Origin: Bacteroidaceae bacterium | Lineage (GTDB): Bacteria > Bacteroidota > Bacteroidia > Bacteroidales > Bacteroidaceae | Direction: 5' to 3' | DNA length: 64,000 nt | Assembly (NCBI GenBank): GCA_017650105.1 | Contig: JAGCFO010000005.1 | Coordinates: forward strand, 97,113 to 161,112 | Part shown: positions 17,412 through 26,686 of the stretch, piece by piece | Numbering within the stretch: position 1 is the first letter of the stretch | How the letters are laid out: each line of letters begins with the position of its first letter | Made by a program: the position numbers and the translations under genes | The notes under the pieces: generated by a model | What the model saw: the letters and a program-made list of their open reading frames with translations, nothing else | Databases searched by the model: none | What the model was told of the DNA's origin: nothing

Positions 17412-17443
17412 AAAAAACGCCATTTTCCAAGATGGCGTTTTTT
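17412..17443. terminator. Bidirectional terminator
   Basis: AAAAAACGCCAT and ATGGCGTTTTTT form a perfect 12-bp stem with A and T runs on both sides, between the convergent epimerase and glycosyltransferase genes. Confidence 0.85.
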
Positions 17444-18272
17444 ATATTTCGACGGGATTAGGATGAACTTTCAAGTAAGCCTTGATGTCGCGACGTTTCT
17501 TTAGTTTCTTCACCACGTATGTCGGCAAGAAGCAGAAGAAAAGATACAGATAAGAGTGCACTTTTGAATAACCCAACACGATTTGATATACCTGCGCAGC
17601 AAATTTCACCAGACGTATCTTCTTACGGGACAGCGAGTTGCGGCTTAGATTGTAATACGTCAGCACATCTTCCACTCCGTAAGCTTCGCCACACTTCTGC
17701 AAAATCAGCAAAACCAGAGCCCAGTCCTGACGTCGGCGTATTGTGGGCATATAGAATTTGCCGTACATGCTCGTGTCATACATTGCAGTAGAGAAGCCGA
17801 TCTTGTCGTCGTGCAACGTATCGCGGAACGTCAAGCGCTTGGGAGGCAGCATGATGCTCACAGCATTGCCCGCATCGTTAACCTCAAGGTACGAGGTGTA
17901 GCTAAGGCAGCACTTCTTCTCATTCATCAGCTGCAGCTGCTTCTCCAGCTTGGTAGGCATCCAGTAGTCGTCACCATCGCAGAAAGCGATATAGCGCCCA
18001 CGAGCCATCTCTGTGCACTTATTGCGTGCTACCCCAGCGCCAGAGTTCTTATCAAAGTAGAAAATGCGAACGCGCGGATCTTTTTCGTATGACGAGAGAA
18101 TTGCCTTAACGTCAGCATCCGTTGAGCAGTCGTCTGTAATGACAAGCTCGAAATCGGTAAACGTTTGAGAGAGGACACATTCAATAGTCTTCTTCAAGTA
18201 CCTTCCACAGTTATATGTCGGCATCACAACCGACACTAACGGCGCTGTTTTGCTAAGAGTTTCTTCGAGCAT
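17442..18272 (-). CDS. Glycosyltransferase family 2
   Basis: The 276-residue protein has the GT-A start VSVVMPTYNCGRYLKKTIEC, then DFELVITDDCSTD and the metal and nucleotide-sugar site IAFCDGDDYW (about 99-108). The C-terminus has a hydrophobic stretch (IVLGYSKVHSYLYLFFCFLP), suggesting membrane association. It transfers a sugar from a nucleotide donor to an unknown acceptor, probably in surface polysaccharide synthesis. A consensus promoter lies just upstream. Confidence 0.92.
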   Translation of the reverse strand: MLEETLSKTAPLVSVVMPTYNCGRYLKKTIECVLSQTFTDFELVITDDCSTDADVKAILSSYEKDPRVRIFYFDKNSGAGVARNKCTEMARGRYIAFCDGDDYWMPTKLEKQLQLMNEKKCCLSYTSYLEVNDAGNAVSIMLPPKRLTFRDTLHDDKIGFSTAMYDTSMYGKFYMPTIRRRQDWALVLLILQKCGEAYGVEDVLTYYNLSRNSLSRKKIRLVKFAAQVYQIVLGYSKVHSYLYLFFCFLPTYVVKKLKKRRDIKAYLKVHPNPVEI

Positions 18273-18287
18273 TTTCTAAAATGGTCT

Positions 18288-18319
18288 GCAAAGATACGAC
18301 TAAGTGAGCGGAGAACAAA
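18288..18319 (-). promoter_or_regulatory. Promoter of the glycosyltransferase gene
   Basis: On the minus strand, TTTG (18319-18316), a 19-bp spacer and TATCTTTGC (18296-18288). The ATG is at 18272, giving a very short leader. Confidence 0.8.
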
Positions 18320-18500
18320 ATAAATCCCGTTTAATTTTGTCTCCCGAACGAAAGTATTTCGTTGCAGAAGTTCGTTGCTGGAAATAGAAGACAAAAAACC
18401 GAGACTTGGACACCCTTTTCTACTTCTCTCCTATCAGTTTCACCTCATTTGCAACTGACTATTCAACTGATGGATGTTTTTTGTTTCTCAAAGTTATTGC

Positions 18501-18588
18501 ACCAACGTGTTGGGTAAGGTGTCCCAACACGTTAAGCAAGCTTTCCCAACACGTTGTGCAAGGTGTCCCAACGTGTTGGTGCAACAAA
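18501..18588. repeat. Tandem repeat, four exact-length 22-bp units
   Basis: The units start at 18501, 18523, 18545 and 18567, each with CCAACACGTT or its inner inversion CCAACGTGTT, then GCAAG-like sequence. The first and last units make near-palindromic ends. It lies in a 485-bp gap (18273-18757) that otherwise holds a promoter (18288-18319) and a terminator (18682-18712). Confidence 0.9.
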
Positions 18589-18681
18589 GTTAATCTTTAA
18601 TAAAGTCATTTCGAAAAGTTTACAGCGCGGAGTTTCACGCAAACGAAATTTCTAAATAATGTAATACGAGAACTATTAAAC

Positions 18682-18712
18682 AAAAAAAGCTGCACCCATA
18701 AGGATGCAGCTT
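18682..18712 (-). terminator. Terminator of the secG-containing operon
   Basis: AAGCTGCA and TGCAGCTT arms around a short loop. On the minus strand the stem is followed by a run of seven T, 46 bp past the secG stop. Confidence 0.85.
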
Positions 18713-18757
18713 GGTTAACTAACGCGATAGTCAGGGAAGACTACGGCAATAATAGAA

Positions 18758-19120
18758 TCATTCTTCTGAGGACGTCTCTGCGGGAGCTTCGGGAGCAGGA
18801 GTCTCAGCGGCAGGAGCATCGAAGCCTGGAATTGTAGCTGCATTCGTTGCGCTTTCAGTAGCAGCCTTCTCCATCAGCACGCTTTCCTTAGAAACGGCGT
18901 GAGGAAGAGAATAGGCAGCAACGATGCTGAGAACTACCATACAGCCAGCCAAAACCCATGTTGTCTTCTCCAGAAAGTCGGTAGTCTTGCGCACACCCAT
19001 AATCTGGTTGGATGAAGCAAAAGCAGAAGCAAGACCTCCACCCTTAGAGTTCTGAATAAGAACAACGACACACATCAGTAATGATACGATAACGATCAGA
19101 ATTACACTAATTAAGTACAT
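18758..19120 (-). CDS. secG: Preprotein translocase subunit SecG
   Basis: The 120-residue protein has an N-terminal helix (VILIVIVSLLMCVVVLIQNSK), the SecG signature NSKGGGLASAF, a second helix (WVLAGCMVVLSIVAAYSL) and an acidic Ala/Pro-rich tail typical of Bacteroidetes SecG. It is the non-essential partner of SecYE that helps preprotein movement across the inner membrane. It is the last gene of a minus-strand envelope operon, 1 bp after the TPR protein. Confidence 0.93.
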   Translation of the reverse strand: MYLISVILIVIVSLLMCVVVLIQNSKGGGLASAFASSNQIMGVRKTTDFLEKTTWVLAGCMVVLSIVAAYSLPHAVSKESVLMEKAATESATNAATIPGFDAPAAETPAPEAPAETSSEE

Positions 19121-19121
19121 T

Positions 19122-19886
19122 TTAATCTATCTTTTTTGAGTTATTATTTTTCACTAATTTCTCCAAAAATCGAATTTGGTCTGCAAAGTAAATGTTTTTT
19201 TCTGGGAAATTCAAATAAAGTGAGCGAATTATTTCAAGAGCACGGTCATATTTTTTTTGCTTGATGTAAATTCGTGCCAAAGTTTCGGTAAAAAAGTCGG
19301 GATCAAAAGCTGTTTCCTCCTCGTTTTTCTCAGCCGAATCGCTCTCCTTTTCTTCGGTATGAGAGAGGACTTCTTCTGTTTCTTCAACATCCGATGTTTC
19401 TTTGCCGATACCGACAGGTTTCAATCCTACGCGAGGGGATTTTGAGTCATTCTCAGACAAAGAAACCATCCCCATGTAGTCGACAGAAGCTGGCGTTTCC
19501 AACACAAGCGTCTGCGGCTGTTCGGGAAGCGTTTCTAGGAAAGCATCGATAAGGGAAAGGGTTCTGTCAACGGTAGGAGATTCTTGATTTTCCGCCTCCT
19601 CTCCTTCCGTCACAAGCGAGTTTGAAGTCGACTCTCCCCATTCCGATGAGAATCCGTTCATCATCTGCCAAAGCACTCGTCGGTCTGCCACATAGAAGAC
19701 AGAACGTTTCAACTCTTTCCCGAAGTCAGGCTCATGAAGGATAAAAAGATTCTGGAGCATGAGCAGGCGTGCCGTCTGGAAATAGGGGAAACGGGCGACA
19801 AGCGAGCGTAAAGTGTAGAGAGTGTCTCTTGAAAGTCGCTCCGGATGATTTATTAGGCTTTCGATATCGTACATAACCCTACGCAA
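19122..19886 (-). CDS. Tetratricopeptide-like protein of the lptE-secG operon
   Basis: The 254-residue protein has a helical N-terminal half (LINHPERLSRDTLYTLRSLV, FPYFQTARLLMLQNL) and an acidic linker (about 90-190). One clear TPR-like unit is near the C-terminus (FFTETLARIYIKQKKYDRAL, then EIIRSLYLNFPEKN). No signal peptide is present, so it is probably cytoplasmic. It is tightly packed between lptE and secG, which suggests a link to envelope biogenesis or to their co-expression. An in-frame ATG at 19874 is an alternative start. Confidence 0.75.
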   Translation of the reverse strand: MRRVMYDIESLINHPERLSRDTLYTLRSLVARFPYFQTARLLMLQNLFILHEPDFGKELKRSVFYVADRRVLWQMMNGFSSEWGESTSNSLVTEGEEAENQESPTVDRTLSLIDAFLETLPEQPQTLVLETPASVDYMGMVSLSENDSKSPRVGLKPVGIGKETSDVEETEEVLSHTEEKESDSAEKNEEETAFDPDFFTETLARIYIKQKKYDRALEIIRSLYLNFPEKNIYFADQIRFLEKLVKNNNSKKID

Positions 19887-19892
19887 ACGATT

Positions 19893-20414
19893 CTACCAGT
19901 TAGCAACGGTAGCATTAAACACCTGATCGACAATTTCATCTATCATCTCCTGAACGAGTTGTTCCTGCACGTCGTTCAACTGTTGAGTGGAATCGAACTC
20001 TCGGGTAGCAGAAAACTTGCGTTCGAAGTTGTCTGAAGGCTTCACCCTATTCTCGAAAACGACATTAACCGACATTCTCAACTGAATCATTGCCGAATAG
20101 CCGTCGGATGATACCGACTTGTTCATCTGGGCATACTCGGTAATCTCCCCCGAAAGGTTAAGGTCGCCATTTCGGTTTATCTGCTTCAGTTTGGTTTGTC
20201 GCGCATAGATATCAGTAAGCGACAAGTTGAACATACTTTCCATCGGTCCCCATTGGAAGGAGGCACGATTAGGGAAGTTGTCGATGGTGATGGATTTCAC
20301 TTCGTTATAGTTGATAGAAGCCCCGTTGAAACGGTACTCTATCTTGCATCCCGACAGCAAGAGAGACGCCTGAAGCAAAATGAGAGAGATGAAGGTGAAA
20401 GTCTTTCTTCGCAT
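19893..20414 (-). CDS. lptE: LptE-like LPS-assembly lipoprotein
   Basis: An ATG at 20414 gives 173 residues, with a lipoprotein signal ending LLLSGC. The mature start KIEYRFNGASINYNEVKSI and IDNFPNRA are typical of Bacteroidetes LptE. LptE plugs the LptD barrel in the outer membrane and helps insert lipopolysaccharide. The start is 2 bp after the stop of the sigma-54 activator, so translation is probably coupled. The longer TTG frame overlaps that gene and is less likely. Confidence 0.88.
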   Translation of the reverse strand: MRRKTFTFISLILLQASLLLSGCKIEYRFNGASINYNEVKSITIDNFPNRASFQWGPMESMFNLSLTDIYARQTKLKQINRNGDLNLSGEITEYAQMNKSVSSDGYSAMIQLRMSVNVVFENRVKPSDNFERKFSATREFDSTQQLNDVQEQLVQEMIDEIVDQVFNATVANW

Positions 20415-20416
20415 AA

Positions 20417-21646
20417 TCAAACGTCTTCGAGTTGATAAAGTTTTATCTTCCTATAGAGAGTGCGCTCTGAAATCCCCAACTCGAGAGCCGCATTCTTGCG
20501 CTTTCCTCTGTTGCGGATGAGAGCTTTTTTGATAAGTTCCCTCTCGTTATCCTGAATGGAAATGGATTCCTCCACCATTTCGGCATCGTCAACATCATAG
20601 GCATGAGGCATCCGAACAGAAGCAGGCGCTTCTTTAGGCTGCGAAATGACAATTGTGTTAGCAGGATTCGTATCTGGTTGGAATGTCTCGGCAGATGTTT
20701 GGGTGGCAGAAGCTCCTGTCAGTTTGGAAAGCTGATCTTTCATCATGTTCACATCCTTGCGAAGTTCAAAAAGAATCTTATAAAGAATCTCGCGCTCATT
20801 GGCAAAAGTATCGCCTGAGTTTTCTCCCGCATCCATCAACATAGGAAGATTCCTATTAACAGGAGGAAGGAAGTCTTGAAGGATTTCTGCCGTAATCTCT
20901 CTCTGCTCCGACAAAAGGCAAATCTGCTCAGTAACATTCTTCAGCTGACGGATATTCCCAGGCCAAGAATAAGAGGCAAGCATGCGTTTTCCATCTTCAG
21001 TCAAACGAGCAGGAGGAGTGTGATATGCTTCAGAAAAATCGAAAGCAAACTTGCGGAAAAGAAGTTCGGCATCTTCAGGGCGCTCGCGCAAAGGAGGAAC
21101 ATTGATGAGAATAGAATTCAAACGGAAATATAGATCCTGACGGAAACGCCCTTTGGCAATAGCATCCGTAAGATCCACATTCGTTGCTGCAACGACACGC
21201 ACATTCGTTTTTTCCACAGTCGAGGAACCCACCTTGATGTATTCGCCTGTCTCAAGTACGCGAAGCAGTCGAGCCTGTGTTGACAGAGGGAGTTCACCTA
21301 TTTCGTCGAGGAAGATGGTGCCTTTGTCAGCCTCAGCAAAATAACCCTTTCGCTCCTCGATGGCACCAGTAAAAGAGCCCTTCAGATGTCCGAAGAGTTC
21401 CGAATCGATAGTTCCTTCTGGAATAGCACCACAGTTGACAGCGAAGTATTTGTTATGCTTTCGCGAACTATTCTGGTGAATAATTTTCGGAAAGAATTCC
21501 TTTCCGACGCCGCTCTCGCCAACGATAAGCACCGAAAGGTCCGTGTTTGCAACCTGCAAGGCAACATCTATGGCCTTAAGCAGCTTTGGAGAGTTGCCGA
21601 TGATGTTGAAACGTTGTTTGACGTCTTGTATCCTCTTTAAATCCAT
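20417..21646 (-). CDS. Sigma-54-dependent transcriptional activator (no receiver domain)
   Basis: The 409-residue protein has an AAA+ domain from about 15 to 250: Walker A GESGVGKE (43-50), the sigma-54 loop GSFTGA (90-95, normally GAFTGA) and Walker B FLDEIGELP (112-120). A linker of about 100 residues leads to a Fis-type helix-turn-helix at the C-terminus (KNAALELGISERTLYRKIKL). With no receiver or sensor domain it must be controlled by level, partner or ligand. It activates sigma-54 promoters by ATP-driven remodelling. It lies 3 bp after pdxA and just before lptE. Confidence 0.92.
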   Translation of the reverse strand: MDLKRIQDVKQRFNIIGNSPKLLKAIDVALQVANTDLSVLIVGESGVGKEFFPKIIHQNSSRKHNKYFAVNCGAIPEGTIDSELFGHLKGSFTGAIEERKGYFAEADKGTIFLDEIGELPLSTQARLLRVLETGEYIKVGSSTVEKTNVRVVAATNVDLTDAIAKGRFRQDLYFRLNSILINVPPLRERPEDAELLFRKFAFDFSEAYHTPPARLTEDGKRMLASYSWPGNIRQLKNVTEQICLLSEQREITAEILQDFLPPVNRNLPMLMDAGENSGDTFANEREILYKILFELRKDVNMMKDQLSKLTGASATQTSAETFQPDTNPANTIVISQPKEAPASVRMPHAYDVDDAEMVEESISIQDNERELIKKALIRNRGKRKNAALELGISERTLYRKIKLYQLEDV

Positions 21647-21649
21647 AGA

Positions 21650-22741
21650 CTATTCCTCTGTCAAATCAAGTTTTAGTTTGTCGCTGTCGTCTTTGTGCTC
21701 GAAGTAGAGTTTGCGCAACGGATTGCGAAGAAGATATTTCTCTTGTCGACGGTGGCGCAACACATCGATAGCCATATAGATAGCACTGCGGAAAGACTCT
21801 TCCGAAGCCTCGTTTTTTCCTGCTATGTCGTAGGCTGTCCCGTGATCAGGAGAAGTTCTTACAAGGGAGAGGCCAGCTGTGTAATTAACGCCCTCTTCCA
21901 TTGCCAAAAGCTTGAAGGGAACTAATCCCTGATCATGATACATTGCCAACACTCCATCGAATTTAGTATAAGAGCCTGAACCCCAGAAGCCATCGCTCGA
22001 GAAGGGGCCGAAGCACAGAATACCCTCCTTGCGAGCCTCCTCTACTACAGGAGAGATAACTTCGGATTCTTCACTTCCCAGCAATCCGCTATCCCCAGCG
22101 TGTGGATTGAGAGCAAGCACGGCAATATGCGGAGCAGGAATGGCGAAATCCGATTTAAGAGTCTCGTTGAAAAGGACCAGTTTATCTTTCAGCAAATCTT
22201 TCGTAATGATGCCTGCCACATCCTTCAAAGCAATATGACTCGTAACGAGCGCTACGCGCAAATCATTACTGCAAAGCACCATCAAAGCCTTCTTTCCGTC
22301 TCCAACTCGTTGCTCCAAATACTCGGTATGCCCGTGGAAGTTAAAAGATTCCGACTGAATAGTACTCTTGTTTACCGGGGCTGTCACAAGCACGTCGAAC
22401 AGCCCTTTCCGATATTCAGCAACTGCCTTCTCAAGAGCATCAAGGGCAGCCTTACCTGCTTCAGCGGTAGGTTTGCCAAGTTCTACCTTTACTTCATCAT
22501 CGTTGCAGTTCACGACATTCAGATGTCCGTCAACTGCTTCTGAAGCAGAGTTCACGATTGTAAAGGTTGTTGGCAAGTCTAAAGCCTTTCTATGATAAGC
22601 CAACACCTTTGGAGAACCGTAGACAATAGGGATGCAGAATTCCAGTATTGTAGGGTCAACAAAGGTTTTCAGGATAACTTCGCATCCAATACCGTTGACA
22701 TCTCCTTGCGTTATAGCGACTCTAATCTTTCTATTTTCCAT
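21650..22741 (-). CDS. pdxA: 4-hydroxythreonine-4-phosphate dehydrogenase
   Basis: The 363-residue protein starts RVAITQGDVNGIGCEVILK after a short lead, the PdxA signature. It contains FNFHGHTEYLEQRVG (metal-binding His), ALNPHAGDSGLLGSEE and YHDQGLVPFKLL, all family blocks. It oxidises 4-phosphohydroxy-L-threonine in the deoxyxylulose-5-phosphate-dependent vitamin B6 pathway. It lies in the middle of a minus-strand run, 11 bp from the DUF4837 gene upstream and 3 bp from the sigma-54 activator downstream. Confidence 0.95.
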   Translation of the reverse strand: MENRKIRVAITQGDVNGIGCEVILKTFVDPTILEFCIPIVYGSPKVLAYHRKALDLPTTFTIVNSASEAVDGHLNVVNCNDDEVKVELGKPTAEAGKAALDALEKAVAEYRKGLFDVLVTAPVNKSTIQSESFNFHGHTEYLEQRVGDGKKALMVLCSNDLRVALVTSHIALKDVAGIITKDLLKDKLVLFNETLKSDFAIPAPHIAVLALNPHAGDSGLLGSEESEVISPVVEEARKEGILCFGPFSSDGFWGSGSYTKFDGVLAMYHDQGLVPFKLLAMEEGVNYTAGLSLVRTSPDHGTAYDIAGKNEASEESFRSAIYMAIDVLRHRRQEKYLLRNPLRKLYFEHKDDSDKLKLDLTEE

Positions 22742-22752
22742 TTTTTTGTTAT

Positions 22753-23907
22753 TTAGTCTTCGCCCGGAACAATTGTTATTTCTTCCAAGCCATAAGTGAA
22801 ATCTTCCACATTCTGCTCATTAGGTAAACTGAGTGTATAAAGAACCGCTTCAAGTTTGCGTATAAGATTACGCTTGAGCGATTCGGGAGCATACACGAAG
22901 CCTTCAACAACCACAACTCGATTGTTTGCCACATCCACGCGCGACTGAGCGACAAAGGGTCCTCCCATTCTGTCACCTTCCACTCGCCACAGCCCTCGTG
23001 CTTTCTGGGCATACTCGCCTTTTACCGTTGCATCCATTACATCCACAAATTCGTGCTGAGTAGTCATATAACTGCCTTCAGGGCCTCCGGGAATGTTTTT
23101 CTTCATCACTGAGTCACGCTTATGCATGTAATAATCAAGCGTGAAAGTGTTCGGGTCGGTATAGGGATAGGTGTACATCACAAAATTCATATCCTTGGAG
23201 CCTTTGTTTGTGCCTGCCCAGAAGAAATCTTTCCCCAACTTGTATTTATTCAGTTCAACGGGAACCCATACTTCACAGCCGAAGATCTTTTTCACGTGTT
23301 CTTCGGCAATGGGGTTATGCTTGTCTTCAAGGAAATTAATCTCGCGATTCAGCTCCGCCTTATTGAAAAAGTCCAGCAGTTGATCTCCATTCTCTGTCAA
23401 GAGTTTCTCCATCGACGCTTCGTCGGGAGCCTGTAACGTCATTATCATCTGCCCTCGGGCATAAACATCGCGAGCGAACTTGAACTTTGCAACGGAATAA
23501 ATATTCTGAATGTCAACCTTAATGATGTTCCTGAACACTTTATACAAATTCCCGTAGCTACTGGGATCGATGCGTGAAATGCGGAACTGTCTTTCGGGCT
23601 GAGCCACTCCAGGCAAGTCCGTATCGAGAACGTTGAAGAGTGCACGTCCCATAGGGCGCTCCCACTGCTCTTCCCCCATAATAACAAGCATTTCGTAAGG
23701 TGAACCGCTTGCCTGAGGAAGCAGCGAAATGGTTTTCTTTTTCTTCTTGGTTACTTGACTTTTCTTCACGAGCTGTTGCCCTACGCCCGGATCGGAATCT
23801 TCTTTTTCCGCAGCTCGATGTTGACAACTAGTACAAATAAGAGACAAAAGACAGAGAGCCGTCACAAAGCATCTCCGAATATGTAGAACAAATAATTTTT
23901 TTTTCAT
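22753..23907 (-). CDS. DUF4837-family lipoprotein
   Basis: The 384-residue protein has a lipoprotein signal (SLICTSC) and a Lys-rich linker, then the DUF4837 body with EMLVIMGEEQWERPMGRALF near the start and GGPFVAQSRVDVANNRVVVV, later EGFVYAPE, near the end. The family is widespread in Bacteroidetes and uncharacterised. It sits 31 bp after rlmN and 11 bp before pdxA, in the same minus-strand run as lptE and secG, so an envelope role is a fair guess. Confidence 0.85.
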   Translation of the reverse strand: MKKKLFVLHIRRCFVTALCLLSLICTSCQHRAAEKEDSDPGVGQQLVKKSQVTKKKKKTISLLPQASGSPYEMLVIMGEEQWERPMGRALFNVLDTDLPGVAQPERQFRISRIDPSSYGNLYKVFRNIIKVDIQNIYSVAKFKFARDVYARGQMIMTLQAPDEASMEKLLTENGDQLLDFFNKAELNREINFLEDKHNPIAEEHVKKIFGCEVWVPVELNKYKLGKDFFWAGTNKGSKDMNFVMYTYPYTDPNTFTLDYYMHKRDSVMKKNIPGGPEGSYMTTQHEFVDVMDATVKGEYAQKARGLWRVEGDRMGGPFVAQSRVDVANNRVVVVEGFVYAPESLKRNLIRKLEAVLYTLSLPNEQNVEDFTYGLEEITIVPGED

Positions 23908-23938
23908 TCTTCAAAAAGATTTTTGGGTAGAACATATC

Positions 23939-24985
23939 TCATTTTTTCTTCTTCATTGTAGAGAGCATTCCGCAAGCTGCCATTACGTCTTCTCCGCGCG
24001 AAGCACGAATAGTGGTGAACAATCCCGCTTGCGTAAGTCTATCGCGGAAAGCAATCATCCGCTCATCATCAACCCCCTCAAAATCTGCATCGGGAATACG
24101 ATGGAAGCGGATAAGGTTGATGCGACAATGCAAACCGTCCAGCAGACGCACCAATCGTCGCACATCGGCAGGGGTATCGTTCACTCCCGCAAACAGAATA
24201 TATTCAAACGACAGCCTACGTTGATGACTGAAGTCGAATTCGCGGAGTTCTCGAATGATTTCAGTCATGCTGAAGGCGCGTTCGGCAGGCATCATTTCGG
24301 CTCGCATTGCCGGAGAGGAGGCATGTAGGCTTATTGCCAGATGGCACTCACTCTCCTTGAGGAAACGACGAAGGGTGTTTTTGATGCCGACAGTCGATAC
24401 AGTCACACGCTTTGGACTCCAAGCGAAGCCATCAGCAGATGTCATCAAGGAGAGGGCCTTGAGCACTTCATCAAGATTGTCCATCGGCTCGCCCATTCCC
24501 ATCAGAACAACATTCGTAAGCCGTTCACTCTCTGGAATAGCAACAATCTGATTGAGGATTTCTCCCGCTGTGAGGTTGGCACTAAATCCCTGTCGCCCAG
24601 TCATGCAGAAGCGACAATGCATCTTACATCCCACCTGAGAAGAAATGCAAAGTGTAGCACGCTCCTCGTTGCTGTCTTCTCCTATTGAGGGGATAAACAC
24701 CGCTTCTACGTATTGTCCCTCACGGATACGGAAGAGGTATTTGACTGTTCCATCCACACTCTCGAGACGCTCCTCTGGAGGCACGACGCCAAGGATGAAA
24801 TGCTGCGACAGCACCTCCTTGTGAGCCTTCGATATATTTGTCATCGCATCGATGGAAGAGACACGCTTCTTGTAAATCCACTCCATCAGTTGCTTTGCCG
24901 TGAACGCTGGCATCCCCATCTGCGAGACGACGTCCCGAAGTTCGGCAAGCGTGCAGCCAAGCAATGATTTTTTCTCTTCTTCCAT
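23939..24985 (-). CDS. rlmN: 23S rRNA (adenine2503-C2)/tRNA (adenine37-C2) methyltransferase
   Basis: The 348-residue radical-SAM enzyme has the iron-sulfur motif CKMHCRFC (Cys120, 124, 127). MTGRQGFSANLTAGEILNQI and VFMGMGEP-like VVLMGMGEPMDN follow. The conserved C-terminal methyl-accepting Cys is in EDVMAACGML. It methylates C2 of A2503 in 23S rRNA and A37 in some tRNAs. It heads the minus-strand envelope run, behind a -7 element at 25018-25026. Confidence 0.96.
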   Translation of the reverse strand: MEEEKKSLLGCTLAELRDVVSQMGMPAFTAKQLMEWIYKKRVSSIDAMTNISKAHKEVLSQHFILGVVPPEERLESVDGTVKYLFRIREGQYVEAVFIPSIGEDSNEERATLCISSQVGCKMHCRFCMTGRQGFSANLTAGEILNQIVAIPESERLTNVVLMGMGEPMDNLDEVLKALSLMTSADGFAWSPKRVTVSTVGIKNTLRRFLKESECHLAISLHASSPAMRAEMMPAERAFSMTEIIRELREFDFSHQRRLSFEYILFAGVNDTPADVRRLVRLLDGLHCRINLIRFHRIPDADFEGVDDERMIAFRDRLTQAGLFTTIRASRGEDVMAACGMLSTMKKKK

Positions 24986-25017
24986 CGTTACGATAAAGCC
25001 ACTTTAATGCGTAGCGC

Positions 25018-25046
25018 GCAAAGATAGCACTTTTTTTTGGGACAAA
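25018..25046 (-). promoter_or_regulatory. Promoter of rlmN
   Basis: On the minus strand, TATCTTTGC (25026-25018) with TTTG 16 bp upstream (25046-25043). The -7 part is consensus but the spacer is short. Confidence 0.6.
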
Positions 25047-25071
25047 CGATTTTTTAATTCATTTTAATAAC

Positions 25072-25080
25072 TACCTTTGC
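25072..25080 (+). promoter_or_regulatory. Likely -7 element for the tandem glycosyltransferase gene
   Basis: TACCTTTGC lies about 95 bp before the start. No good TTTG is seen at -33. Confidence 0.5.
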
Positions 25081-25175
25081 AGTGAAACGTTCCGATTGCG
25101 CCAACAGACGCTCTTTTTCCCCGAAAATGGAAAGGGATTACCTCGTGAACTATATAACTGAAACAATTGAACCTC

Positions 25176-26645
25176 ATGATAGATATGTGTAAAAAAATTG
25201 ACGTTTTTGTTCCTTTTGAAAATCAGCAGCAAGCCCAGACACTCGCTGCAGTTTTTGAACATCATCCGCTTGTCAACGAAGTTATCTTTCTCTCCAATGA
25301 CGAGCGCCCGAAGGATGCGCCTTTTATCCCTCTCCACAAAGCGCTTTCAACGCAAGCCATTTGCAGCATGGCTCAAACGACAACAAGCAAATACATACTA
25401 TTATGTACGCAAACGACTCCCTTGTCGATGGAACCTTTTGCTCTGCAATGCATGACGGAAGTTGCAGAACAGAACGATGCTGCGCTGGTCTATTCCGACA
25501 GATATAAAATGGTTACAGGCAAGCAACAGGCATTCCCTGTAATCGATTGCCAAGAGGGAGCTCTGAGGGACGATTTCGACTTCGGATCGCTAATTCTTAT
25601 TCGCAGTTCATTAATTAGGGATTTTGCCTCATCCAATCCCACACGATACACATTTGCAGGTTTATATCAGTTGCGTCTTTTCCTCATGAGGAATGGAGCA
25701 TTGAAGCACATTTCGGAAAAGCTCTATACCGAAAAGGAAACAGACCTTCGCACCTCAGGGCAGAAACAGTTCGACTACGTCGATCCCCGCAACAGGATGA
25801 TTCAAGTAGAGATGGAAAAAGCGTGCACTGAGCATTTGAAAGAAATCGGAGCCTTTGTTGACAGCAAGCGACTCCAAGCTGTAGACGTATCACAGGGCAC
25901 ATTCCCCGTCGAAGCGAGCGTCATCATTCCGGTACGCAACAGGGAGAGAACCATCTCGGATGCCATACGTTCGGCATTGGAGCAAGAAACCACCTTTCCC
26001 TTTAACGTCATCGTAGTCAACAATCATTCAACTGACGGCACACACTCAGCTATTGAAAGTATTGCTTCGTCTGACAAAAGCATACGCAAGCGTTGCATTG
26101 AAATCATTCCCGAGCGAGAAGACTTGGGTATCGGAGGATGCTGGAACCTTGCCGTCCAGGATGCACGATGCGGGCGTTTCGCCATACAGCTCGACAGCGA
26201 CGACCTTTATGGCCACAAACACGTGTTACAAACTATCGTTGACACGTTTTATCAACTAAAATGTGCTATGCTTATAGGCGCTTACACTCTCTGCGACTTC
26301 CAGATGAATACTATTCCTCCCGGCATAATAGACCACAAGGAATGGACTTCAACAAATGGCATGAACAATGCTCTCCGCATCAATGGATTGGGAGCTCCAC
26401 GCTGCTTTTTCACTCCTGTAATACGCGAGATAGGCTTCCCGAACGTTTCATACGGAGAAGACTACGCCGTAGGTCTTGCCATCAGCCGTAAATATATAAT
26501 AGGAAGAATTTACGAAAGTCTATATCTCTGTAGACGATGGGAAGGAAATAGTGATGCCGCCCTTTCGCCAGAGCGTATTAACAAAAACAACGAATACAAA
26601 GACTCCCTACGAACTGCCGAATTGTTAGCAAGAAAAGCACGTTGA
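25176..26645 (+). CDS. Glycosyltransferase family 2 with an extra N-terminal domain
   Basis: An ATG at 25176 (or 25185) gives about 489 residues. The C-terminal half is a GT-A domain: [20 protein letters not shown] (about 245), [14 protein letters not shown] and [10 protein letters not shown] with the DxDD metal site. The first about 220 residues also look GT-A-like ([25 protein letters not shown]) but lack a clear DxD, so this may be a duplicated, degenerate domain. It is followed 41 bp later by the DUF4922-SpoIID fusion gene, and the pair probably acts together. The acceptor is unknown. Confidence 0.85.
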   Translation: MIDMCKKIDVFVPFENQQQAQTLAAVFEHHPLVNEVIFLSNDERPKDAPFIPLHKALSTQAICSMAQTTTSKYILLCTQTTPLSMEPFALQCMTEVAEQNDAALVYSDRYKMVTGKQQAFPVIDCQEGALRDDFDFGSLILIRSSLIRDFASSNPTRYTFAGLYQLRLFLMRNGALKHISEKLYTEKETDLRTSGQKQFDYVDPRNRMIQVEMEKACTEHLKEIGAFVDSKRLQAVDVSQGTFPVEASVIIPVRNRERTISDAIRSALEQETTFPFNVIVVNNHSTDGTHSAIESIASSDKSIRKRCIEIIPEREDLGIGGCWNLAVQDARCGRFAIQLDSDDLYGHKHVLQTIVDTFYQLKCAMLIGAYTLCDFQMNTIPPGIIDHKEWTSTNGMNNALRINGLGAPRCFFTPVIREIGFPNVSYGEDYAVGLAISRKYIIGRIYESLYLCRRWEGNSDAALSPERINKNNEYKDSLRTAELLARKAR

Positions 26646-26686
26646 TAAACTATCTCCATTTAATGTAGCATTTTCGCTTACTGCTT

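Noticed and set aside
18501..18588. CRISPR array
   Set aside because: The units are directly adjacent with no unique spacers and no cas genes are near.
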